NCBI RefSeq assembly: GCF_024273195.1
Contig: NZ_JAMZCU010000001.1
Coordinates: 581,652 to 645,651 of the forward strand
Length of the DNA: 64,000 bases
Direction: 5' to 3'
Source: Devosia ureilytica
GTDB taxonomy: Bacteria; Pseudomonadota; Alphaproteobacteria; Rhizobiales; Devosiaceae
The notes beneath the pieces are model-generated. The model made no database searches and was not told where the DNA came from. It saw only the letters and a list, made by a program, of their open reading frames with translations. Below are positions 54,982 to 62,282 of the stretch, in pieces. Position numbers and translations under genes: made by a program. Every line of letters begins with the position of its first letter. The stretch's first letter is position 1.

Positions 54982-55114
54982 GAATATGCTCCTCGAAACT
55001 GTTGGCACCTTCCCTAGCGATTTTTTCGCGCGGAGCAAGACGGCAGCCATAGGCAGAGCCGCCAAGTTTCCGTAGATTTGACCAATCGATCAAAAACCTT
55101 CCAACTCCAAGACC

Positions 55115-56371
55115 ATGGCCGCCATCATTCAAGTCAAGCCGATCACCGGCTTCCCGCCCCACCTCAGCGCCTCGGCGCAGCCTCAGGACCCGGCATTCTA
55201 TCAGAACCCCTACTCCTTTTATGCGCGCCAGCATGCGACGCATCCGGCCTTCTTCTGGGAGGAATATGGGCACTGGTGCTTTTCCGATTTCAAATCGGTC
55301 AGTGCGCTTTTGCGTGACAAGCGGTTCGGCCGGGACATTCTGCACGTCGCAAGCCGGGAGGAGATCGGCCTGCCCGCCCCAAAACCGCATGTGGCGGACT
55401 TCGACCTGACCGAGAAACACTCACTGCTGAACCTCGAACCACCCGCCCACACGCGGCTGCGTACGCTGGTCAACCGGGCCTTCGTGTCCCGGCAAGTTGA
55501 GCAATTGCGTCCGCGCATACGACAGCTCGCACACGACATGATCGACGGGTTCGAGGGTGAGGAGGCCGTCGACCTGATCAAGGCCTTTGCTGCGCCGATC
55601 CCTGCCATCGTGATTGCCGAGATGATCGGGCTACCGGCGGACATGGCCAAGCAACTGCTCAACTGGTCCAACCGCATGGTGACCATGTATATGTACAATG
55701 TCACCCGAGAAACCGAGCTCGACGCCAACCAGGCTGCCGCGGACTTCACGGCCTACTTGCGGGAGATCATTGCCGAGCGTCGCCGTGCACCGCGCGAGGA
55801 CCTGCTGAGCCACATGCTCACCAACGCCCGCGATGGAGATGTGCTGGACGAGGATGAAGTCATTTCCACGGCAATCCTGCTGCTCAATGCCGGGCACGAG
55901 GCGACGGTTCACACCACCGGCAATGGGGTCAAATCGATCCTGGAGAGCGGGCTCGACCCGCAAAGCCTGTTTGCGACGCCGGAGCAGGCAGAAGCCACCG
56001 TGGAAGAATGTCTGCGCTTCGACGCACCGCTGCATCTGTTTACGCGCTATGCGTTGATGGACACGGAGGTTGAAGGCATCACGCTGCGCAAGGGCGATGT
56101 CATTGGGCTCATGCTGGGCGCGGCCAATCGCGATCCGGTGCGCTTTGCCGATGCAGGAACTTTCGACCCGTTCCGCACCGATGGCGGCAATGTCAGCTTT
56201 GGGGCGGGCATTCATTTCTGCATTGGGGCGCCGCTGGCGCGGATCGAGTTGCAGGAGGCCATGGGCGTGTTGTTCGAGCGGTTACCCAAGCTCCGCATCG
56301 CCGAGCCGCCACGCTATGGAAATGTCTATCACTTCCATGGGCTGGAAAAGCTGATGGTGAGCTGGAAATGA
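55115..56371 (+). CDS. cytochrome P450
   Basis: 418 residues, bacterial class I size. Heme-cysteine loop SFGAGIHFCIGAPLARIELQ, ExxR helix EECLRFDAPLHLFTRYAL and I-helix LLLNAGHEATVHTTGN. The I-helix reads A-G-H-E-A-T, the canonical acid plus Thr. Needs a ferredoxin and reductase, which are not encoded nearby. Substrate unknown. No ribosome site is visible before the ATG at 55115 and an alternative start is not obvious. Confidence 0.92.
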   Translation: MAAIIQVKPITGFPPHLSASAQPQDPAFYQNPYSFYARQHATHPAFFWEEYGHWCFSDFKSVSALLRDKRFGRDILHVASREEIGLPAPKPHVADFDLTEKHSLLNLEPPAHTRLRTLVNRAFVSRQVEQLRPRIRQLAHDMIDGFEGEEAVDLIKAFAAPIPAIVIAEMIGLPADMAKQLLNWSNRMVTMYMYNVTRETELDANQAAADFTAYLREIIAERRRAPREDLLSHMLTNARDGDVLDEDEVISTAILLLNAGHEATVHTTGNGVKSILESGLDPQSLFATPEQAEATVEECLRFDAPLHLFTRYALMDTEVEGITLRKGDVIGLMLGAANRDPVRFADAGTFDPFRTDGGNVSFGAGIHFCIGAPLARIELQEAMGVLFERLPKLRIAEPPRYGNVYHFHGLEKLMVSWK

Positions 56372-56372
56372 C

Positions 56373-56399
56373 GAAGGGGAGGCCCAAGGCCTCCCCTTC
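56373..56399. terminator. bidirectional hairpin between P450 and symporter
   Basis: Perfect 12-pair stem 56373-56384 / 56388-56399 with loop CAA, between the convergent P450 and symporter stops. There is no U-tract on either side. Outer arm GAAGG..CCTTC is shared with the hairpin at 42223-42249. Confidence 0.6.
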
Positions 56400-56423
56400 C
56401 CGTTGTTGGCAATGACTTCGGAG

Positions 56424-57791
56424 TTACTCGGCCGGGACGGCGTCAACGTCCAAGTCCTCGATAGCCTTGCCGTTGTCGTAGATGGCCTGGTTGAGGATGC
56501 CCTGGCGTTTGGCGACAATCGTCGGCACCAGCGCCTGACCGGCGACATTGACCGCCGTGCGGCCCATATCAAGGATTGGATCGATGGCGAGCAGCAGGCC
56601 GACGCCTTCGAGCGGCAAGCCCAGGGTCGAAAGCGTCAGGGTCAGCATGACGGTGGCACCGGTGAGGCCGGCTGTTGCCGCCGAACCGATCACCGAGACG
56701 AAGACGATCAGCAGATAATGCTCGATGCCAAGGGCGATGCCGAAGAACTGGGCCACGAAGATGGCCGAGATCGCCGGATAGATCGCCGCGCAACCATCCA
56801 TCTTGGTGGTGGCGCCGAGTGGCACGGCGAAGGCGGCGTATTCACGCGGTACACCGAGGTTCTTTTCCGTCACGCGCTCCGTCACTGGAAGGGTGCCGAT
56901 AGACGAACGCGATACAAAGGCCAGCTGGATGGCGGGCCAGGCGCTCTGGAAGTAGCGGATGGGGTTGAGGCCATGGACTTGCAACAGCGCCGGATAGACC
57001 ACGAAGAGTACGATCAACAGGCCGATATAGATGGCCGCCGCATACCATCCGAGCTGAGCCAAGGCGTCCCAGCCATAGACCGCAACGGCATTGCCAAGCA
57101 GGCCAATGGTGCCAATGGGGGTCAGGCGAATGACCCACCACAGGACCTTGTGGATGATCTTGAGGAACGAGCGGTTAAAGGCGAGGAACGGATCCGCAGC
57201 CGGACCGACGCGCAGTGCGGCAATACCGATCACAATCGAGACGATCAGGATCTGCAGAACATTGAAATTGAGGCTGGTTGTGGCGCCGCTATCGGAGACG
57301 CGGGTGGACGCCTGCAGGCCGATGAAGTTGGACGGGATCAGGCCCTTGAGGAAGTCGAGCCATGACCCGGTGGATGATGGCGCGCGTGCTGCAGTTTCGG
57401 CAACCGCAGTGTTGAGGCCGGGCTGGATCAGGAGCCCGAGCGCAATACCGATGGCCACAGCGATCAGTGCCGTGATGGCAAACCAGAGAAGGGTCTGCCA
57501 CACCAGCCGCGCGGCATTATTGAGCTCACGCAGATTGGCGATAGACGCCACGATGGCGGTGAACACCAGCACCGGCACCAAGGTGCGGAGCAGCGACACA
57601 AAAGACGAGCCGACCGTTGAGAGGGTCTGGACCAGCCAATTGGCGCCGCCGGTGGCATCGGGACCCATTTGCCGCGCGATGTAGCCAAGGACAAGTCCGA
57701 TGACCATTGCGGCCAGGACCTGGAAACCAAAATTGAGAAAAAGTGGCTTAGGCGCGCGCGGAGCTACGCCGGCCGAGACGGTTGTGGGCAT
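56424..57791 (-). CDS. dicarboxylate/amino-acid:cation symporter (DAACS family)
   Basis: 455 residues, eight membrane segments plus two hairpins. HP1 serine motif FVSRSSIGTLPVTERV; TM8 motif DPILDMGRTAVNVAGQALVP. The aspartates and arginine that bind substrate are present, but the final Asp of the usual NVxGD is Gln, so cation coupling may differ. The ATG at 57791 (MPTTVSAG) has AAAGG 7 bases upstream. Substrate (dicarboxylate, glutamate or aspartate) not decided. Monocistronic. Confidence 0.88.
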   Translation of the reverse strand: MPTTVSAGVAPRAPKPLFLNFGFQVLAAMVIGLVLGYIARQMGPDATGGANWLVQTLSTVGSSFVSLLRTLVPVLVFTAIVASIANLRELNNAARLVWQTLLWFAITALIAVAIGIALGLLIQPGLNTAVAETAARAPSSTGSWLDFLKGLIPSNFIGLQASTRVSDSGATTSLNFNVLQILIVSIVIGIAALRVGPAADPFLAFNRSFLKIIHKVLWWVIRLTPIGTIGLLGNAVAVYGWDALAQLGWYAAAIYIGLLIVLFVVYPALLQVHGLNPIRYFQSAWPAIQLAFVSRSSIGTLPVTERVTEKNLGVPREYAAFAVPLGATTKMDGCAAIYPAISAIFVAQFFGIALGIEHYLLIVFVSVIGSAATAGLTGATVMLTLTLSTLGLPLEGVGLLLAIDPILDMGRTAVNVAGQALVPTIVAKRQGILNQAIYDNGKAIEDLDVDAVPAE

Positions 57792-57962
57792 GGAAAGGCC
57801 TTTCAATGAGCGAAGACTCAGTGCCCAAATAATGAGCGCAAAGCCTCGCAATTGACCAGACACTACGCCTCGCCTGTCGTGAAATCAGCGCATGGCATTG
57901 CAATTGCCATGAGCGAACCGGATTTTCCTGCCATGCACATCGCATTTTGCGAGAACGCTTTG

Positions 57963-58601
57963 TCAGGCGCGGCGAAACACCAGGGTCGCCAATGCGGCAA
58001 ACATTGGTAGGCCGAGGAGGCCTGCGGCCATGGCCAATACGAGCGGCCCCGGCCCGGGATCAGCCCACGCGAGCCAGGCCAGGGCCAGCGCTGCGCAGCC
58101 TGTGGCGACGCCGCTGACGCGGTGCACCAGGCGCCACGCCCGATCCGAGCGGATCGGCCAAGGCATACGCAATCCTGCGTAGGAATGGCGCTCTGCCTCG
58201 AAAATCACCACCGCCAACACCAGCAGCGCCGCGGCTAAGCCGAAACCGGTGATGCGGAAAATGTCGAGATCCGAGCCAATGCCGTTGAGCAGCAGCCCCA
58301 ATTGGCAAGCCGCAGCGACTGCAAGCAGCAGGGTCAATGCCGGATCAAGGATGTGGCGGGTCTTGGCCAGATGATTTTTTGTCAGCTGTCGCCCAAGGAT
58401 GAAGAACGCGCCCATGAGTGCGACCTCGACCAATGGCGCCACCGCCAAAGCAATATTGCGCGGCCAGAGCCAATCAACCGCGCTGCCGTGCCAGTGAGCC
58501 GGGAAAGCATATGCCTCGGGAATATTGATGATCGCCACGCCGGCTATAGCCAGAGTGACGCCGAAGAGCAGAAGATGGAAGCGAGTAACGAGATTGGGCA
58601 T
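57963..58601 (-). CDS. SdpI-like integral membrane protein
   Basis: 212 residues, about six membrane segments. Residues ~28-45 (IPEAYAFPAHWHGSAVDWLW) resemble the DUF1648 part, and GLRMPWPIRSDRAWRLVHRV matches the SdpI motif (GxRxPWxxxSxxxWxxxHR). SdpI of Bacillus is an immunity protein and signal transducer for a killing factor; proteobacterial homologues are of unknown role. No toxin gene is next to it. Isolated gene between the symporter and rpsI. Confidence 0.68.
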   Translation of the reverse strand: MPNLVTRFHLLLFGVTLAIAGVAIINIPEAYAFPAHWHGSAVDWLWPRNIALAVAPLVEVALMGAFFILGRQLTKNHLAKTRHILDPALTLLLAVAAACQLGLLLNGIGSDLDIFRITGFGLAAALLVLAVVIFEAERHSYAGLRMPWPIRSDRAWRLVHRVSGVATGCAALALAWLAWADPGPGPLVLAMAAGLLGLPMFAALATLVFRRA

Positions 58602-58695
58602 GGCGATGGCTCGGTGTGCGGCTCACATATGGAGATGCCTTGGCGCAATGCCAGCCCTCTAAGCCAACGGGCAAGTGATCGCCGATGCTTCAATA

Positions 58696-58720
58696 GCAAA
58701 GGGGCCGGTTTCCCGGCCCC
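58696..58720 (-). terminator. terminator after rpsI
   Basis: Stem GGGGCCGG (58701-58708) / CCGGCCCC (58713-58720) with a 4-base loop, followed on the minus strand by TTTGCTATT. Confidence 0.75.
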
Positions 58721-58746
58721 TCGCAAATTCGAAGTCGTTCCGAAGC

Positions 58747-59229
58747 TTAGCGCTTGGAGAACTGGAAGGAGCGGCGGGCCTTGGCCTTACCGTACTTCTT
58801 ACGTTCGACAACGCGGCTATCGCGGGTCAGGAAGCCACCCTTCTTCAGGATCGGGCGTAGGCCCGGCTCGAAGTAGTTGAGGGCCTTGGAGATGCCGTGA
58901 CGAACGGCGCCAGCCTGACCGGAAAGACCACCACCGGCGACGGTGACGTTGACGTCATACTGGTCGAGACGCTCGGTAGCCACGATCGGCTGCTTGACGA
59001 TCAGCTGCAGAACCGGACGGGCGAAGTACTTGGCGAATTCGCGACCGTTGACGATGACCTTGCCCTTGCCGGGCTTGATCCAGACGCGAGCAACAGCGTT
59101 CTTGCGCTTGCCAGTGGCGTAGGCGCGGCCGAGGCTGTCGAGCTTCTGAACGTGAACCGGAGCCGTGCTGGCAGCGGGAGCCGCAGCGGTGGTGCCGAGG
59201 TCTTCGAGAGAGTTGATGGTTTCAGCCAT
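58747..59229 (-). CDS. rpsI: 30S ribosomal protein S9
   Basis: 160 residues. S9 core from about residue 36: [40 protein letters not shown] and the C-terminal [11 protein letters not shown] that reaches the P-site tRNA. Residues 1-35 are an Ala/Thr-rich extension also seen in relatives. Starts 1 base after the rplM stop. Confidence 0.97.
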   Translation of the reverse strand: MAETINSLEDLGTTAAAPAASTAPVHVQKLDSLGRAYATGKRKNAVARVWIKPGKGKVIVNGREFAKYFARPVLQLIVKQPIVATERLDQYDVNVTVAGGGLSGQAGAVRHGISKALNYFEPGLRPILKKGGFLTRDSRVVERKKYGKAKARRSFQFSKR

Positions 59230-59230
59230 A

Positions 59231-59695
59231 TTACTTCACCCGGGCGTTTTTGGGGTTCATCGCAGCGACGTCGAGCGTGGTCGGGCTCTGCGCTTCGTGG
59301 GGATGCTCGGAACCGGCGTAAACGCGCAGGTTCTTGAGCTGGGCGCGGGTCAGCGGGCCACCGGGCATCATGCGGCGAACGGCGTTTTCGAGGACGCGGT
59401 TCGGGAAGCGGCCTTCGAGCAGCTCACGAGCCGTACGGTCCTTGATGCCACCGGGATAGCCGGTGTGCCAGTAGAAGCGGTGCTGGTCCAGTTTGCGACC
59501 GGTCAGCTTCACCTTGTCGGCATTGATGACGATGATGTTGTCACCCATGTCCATGTGGGGGGTGAAGGTCGGCTTGTGCTTGCCGCGCAGACGCGAGGCG
59601 ATGATCGAAGCCAGACGACCCACGACCAGCCCATTGGCGTCGATCAGGATCCACTGCTTTTCGATCTCGCTCGGTTTTGCCGAGTACGTGCTCAT
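59231..59695 (-). CDS. rplM: 50S ribosomal protein L13
   Basis: 154 residues. [40 protein letters not shown] and NPKNARVK are classic L13. Co-transcribed with rpsI. A possible promoter and a leader hairpin lie upstream; in E. coli L13 represses its own mRNA, so this hairpin may serve similarly. Confidence 0.97.
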   Translation of the reverse strand: MSTYSAKPSEIEKQWILIDANGLVVGRLASIIASRLRGKHKPTFTPHMDMGDNIIVINADKVKLTGRKLDQHRFYWHTGYPGGIKDRTARELLEGRFPNRVLENAVRRMMPGGPLTRAQLKNLRVYAGSEHPHEAQSPTTLDVAAMNPKNARVK

Positions 59696-59720
59696 AATCG
59701 AATTCCCTAAGATTCAGGAA

Positions 59721-59742
59721 GCCGACCCACGCATGGATCGGC
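59721..59742 (-). promoter_or_regulatory. rplM leader hairpin
   Basis: GCCGATCCA (59742-59734) / TGGGTCGGC (59729-59721) with a 4-base loop; nine pairs, one G-T. It lies 26 bases before the rplM ATG, downstream of the likely -10, so it is in the mRNA leader. Confidence 0.55.
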
Positions 59743-59756
59743 CAGTTCGAGCGGGT

Positions 59757-59784
59757 CTCTAAGGGAGATTCCTGAAGGCGTCAA
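59757..59784 (-). promoter_or_regulatory. candidate sigma-70 promoter of rplM-rpsI
   Basis: On the minus strand TTGACG (59784-59779), 16-base spacer, then TTAGAG (59762-59757). The -35 is near the consensus; the -10 is weak, as in other alphaproteobacteria. Confidence 0.4.
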
Positions 59785-59835
59785 CACCTCAAATATTGTC
59801 GTTTAAAATCAACAACTTACAACTGAGGTATTATA

Positions 59836-60888
59836 TTACCGTACGCGACGCAGATCTGCGACATAGGCGGTGACTAGTCCGGCCAGCATGAAGGCCAGCG
59901 CCTGGTGTCCCACGGCCAGACCGATAGGAACGCTCATCAGCAGCGTGGCCACGCCAAGGCCAACCTGGAGAAGGACGATAAAGCCGATGCGTGGTAGCCA
60001 GCCATGGACCCCGGCGAAACCGCCGTCCTGCTGACGCCGCCACAGGAGATAACCTAAATAGGCGACAATGAGATAGGCAATGCCGCGATGGATGAACTGC
60101 ACGGTCAGTGCGTTCTCGAACAGGTTGCGCCACACCGGGTCCATGGCCAGCAACCCGTTGGGGATGATGGCGCCATCCATCAGCGGCCAGGTATTGTACC
60201 CCATGCCGGCGTCGAGACCGGCGACAAAGGCCCCTGCCCCGATCTGCAGGATCACAGCGACGAGGAGTAAAACGCCGGTGCTCATATGGAAGCTCGTAAC
60301 ACGGCCCAACACGCGCCCTGGCGAGAGTGAGCGCGCAACGTAGATCAGGGCTATGAACAGGAGAGATGCTGCAGTCAGGTGTGCGGCAAGCCGATATTGC
60401 GACACAGAGGTGAGCTCGGTGAGGCCCGAAGACACCATCCACCAGCCCAAGGCACCCTGAAATCCACCGAGCACGAAAAGACCGAAAAGCGGCAGTGCCA
60501 GTTCGCGAGACAGGCGTTTCTGGACCAGAAACACCACGAAGGGAACAATGAACAGCACGCCGAGAAAGCGCGCGATCAGGCGATGAAACCATTCCCAGAA
60601 AAAGATGTATTGGAAGTCGCTGAGGCTCATCCAGGAATTGAGCACAGAGTATTGCGGAATCTGCTGGTAGGCCTCGAACTCGGCCTGCCACTCTGCGTCA
60701 TTGAGTGGCGGGATCACGCCGGAAAGGGGCTTCCAGGACGTAATGGAAAGGCCGGATTCGGTAAGGCGAGTGATGCCGCCGACCACGACGATGAGCAGCA
60801 CGAAGGCGGCCAGACCGTAAAGCCAGATGCGCACGGGCCGCAGGCGGTCGCTGGCATAGCTCACTTGCCCAGGTGCGGCATCTTGCAT
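59836..60888 (-). CDS. ctaA: heme A synthase
   Basis: 350 residues, eight membrane segments. Converts heme O to heme A for cytochrome oxidase. VVGGITRLTESGLSITSWKP, EFEAYQQIPQY, FIFFWEWFHRLIAR-type YIFFWEWFHRLIARFLG, YRLAAHLTAA and FIHRGIAYLI carry the four heme-ligand histidines in the COX15/CtaA order. The ATG at 60888 (MQDAAPGQVSYA) is used; GTG two codons earlier is possible. Divergent from DUF2842. Confidence 0.92.
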   Translation of the reverse strand: MQDAAPGQVSYASDRLRPVRIWLYGLAAFVLLIVVVGGITRLTESGLSITSWKPLSGVIPPLNDAEWQAEFEAYQQIPQYSVLNSWMSLSDFQYIFFWEWFHRLIARFLGVLFIVPFVVFLVQKRLSRELALPLFGLFVLGGFQGALGWWMVSSGLTELTSVSQYRLAAHLTAASLLFIALIYVARSLSPGRVLGRVTSFHMSTGVLLLVAVILQIGAGAFVAGLDAGMGYNTWPLMDGAIIPNGLLAMDPVWRNLFENALTVQFIHRGIAYLIVAYLGYLLWRRQQDGGFAGVHGWLPRIGFIVLLQVGLGVATLLMSVPIGLAVGHQALAFMLAGLVTAYVADLRRVR

Positions 60889-60975
60889 GGCATTCACGGC
60901 ACTATTCCGGTATCGATCTGAATGCCGGAGTGGTAATCCCACGGACATTGCCCCGCAACAGATCAATTGCCGCAC

Positions 60976-61200
60976 ATGACTCAGAGAAACCGCAAGCTTA
61001 TGGGCGCCTTCCTGCTGGTGGGCTCAATCGTGCTTTGGTCTGTGCTGGCCACAGCGGTTTACCTCTTGCTGCCTGAAGGCCTGCCGGGACTGGTGCTGAT
61101 CGTCTTTTTCATCATCGCCGGCATGGGCTGGGTCCTTCCTGCCATGCCGCTGATTAAATGGATGGCGCGACCGGACGAAAACCAACTTCCACGGGACTAG
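60976..61200 (+). CDS. DUF2842 membrane protein
   Basis: 74 residues, two membrane segments (MGAFLLVGSIVLWSVLATAV and LVLIVFFIIAGMGWVLPAMP) with the family ending PLIKWMARPD. Function unknown; it regularly lies next to ctaA in Hyphomicrobiales, as here (divergent, 87 bases apart). Convergent with the deacetylase gene, 30 bases away. Confidence 0.85.
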   Translation: MTQRNRKLMGAFLLVGSIVLWSVLATAVYLLLPEGLPGLVLIVFFIIAGMGWVLPAMPLIKWMARPDENQLPRD

Positions 61201-61230
61201 TGTTTCGCAAGGACGATTCGATTCAACACC

Positions 61231-62271
61231 TTAGCGCATCAACCTGCCGAGCTGGGTGAAGAGCCCGCCGCTGGTGAACACATCAACATACCGCCGCTTC
61301 TGGAAGTAGCCGTTCAGCGAGACGCGAGGCAGCTCGGTTGGTGTCTTGAGGTGGTGGGGATAGAGGCCACCGGGCCGCGTGGTCACCGCGGTCCGAAAGC
61401 CAAGTTCGCGTGCCAGTTCGAATTCCCTGGGCCCACAGGACAGTGGACCGCCCAGCGGATACGAAAAATGCCGAGGCCGCAGGCCGAACTGGGCCTCTAT
61501 CACGTCGACGGATTGAATCATTTCGGCGCGAGCCTGCTCGACGGGCAGCTTGGCCAACTCATAGTGGTGAACAGTGTGCGCGCCGATGGTGCAAAGCGGA
61601 TCGCCTGCGAATAGGCGCAATTCGGGCCAGTCCATGATCAACTCGCGGCATTGCCGGTCGAGATCGTAGCCATAGGCTGCGGTAAAATCCTTGAGAAGGG
61701 CTAGACGCTCAGGCTCAGGCAGCTTGCGCATGCGCCAATAAAGCCGGTCGAAAGCATCCCGCTTCTGGGCCAGCGTGCGGGTATCGACATATTCGGTGTC
61801 GCCATCCTCGAAAAAAGCTACGGCGTCCTGACTGGCGATAATGTCCTCAATAGCCTGCCACCAGAGCTGACCCACCCCATCAACAAAGGCAGTGGGGACA
61901 TAGAGCGTAAATGGCGCATCGTGGGCGTGCAGAATAGGCAGGGCATAGTGCAGGTTGTCCCTATAGGCGTCGTCAAAGGTAAGAACGACAAACGGGCGGC
62001 TTCCGCGTGGCCCGGCCAGGCGCTCCAGCGCCTCGTCCATGCTGACAATGTCGATACCAAGGTCGCGGATGCGTTCGAGGCAATAGTCGAGAAAGTCCGG
62101 CTCGATCTGGAGGATGGCATTGGGCGAGAAATCCGCGGGTGCATCCCGCACCACGCGATGGAGTGTCAGGATGACACCGCGCGAATGCGACAGCAACCTG
62201 AACAGGCGCGGCATGCCGGTGAGCCAGAGCAGTTCAAAAGTGGCGCGAATGGCCGCGTATTTGAGAGACAC
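61231..62271 (-). CDS. polysaccharide deacetylase-family protein
   Basis: 346 residues. NodB-type fold: LTLHRVV, catalytic base and metal Asp in VVLTFDDAYRDNLHYALP, metal histidines in TIGAHTVHHYELAKLP and RHFSYPLGGP (motif 3). An insert with WWQAIEDII and a C-terminal RVSLNGYF region are typical of envelope-polysaccharide deacetylases. Likely modifies an exopolysaccharide. GTG at 62271 has GAGGGA 7 bases upstream, 11 bases after the preceding stop, so it is in an operon with the chain-length protein. Confidence 0.86.
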   Translation of the reverse strand: MSLKYAAIRATFELLWLTGMPRLFRLLSHSRGVILTLHRVVRDAPADFSPNAILQIEPDFLDYCLERIRDLGIDIVSMDEALERLAGPRGSRPFVVLTFDDAYRDNLHYALPILHAHDAPFTLYVPTAFVDGVGQLWWQAIEDIIASQDAVAFFEDGDTEYVDTRTLAQKRDAFDRLYWRMRKLPEPERLALLKDFTAAYGYDLDRQCRELIMDWPELRLFAGDPLCTIGAHTVHHYELAKLPVEQARAEMIQSVDVIEAQFGLRPRHFSYPLGGPLSCGPREFELARELGFRTAVTTRPGGLYPHHLKTPTELPRVSLNGYFQKRRYVDVFTSGGLFTQLGRLMR

Positions 62272-62282
62272 GAGTGTTTCCC

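Noticed and set aside
55078..55093. TTGACCAATCGATCAA as an operator between the small gene and the P450
   Set aside because: Only six of eight pairs match and no regulator gene is nearby.
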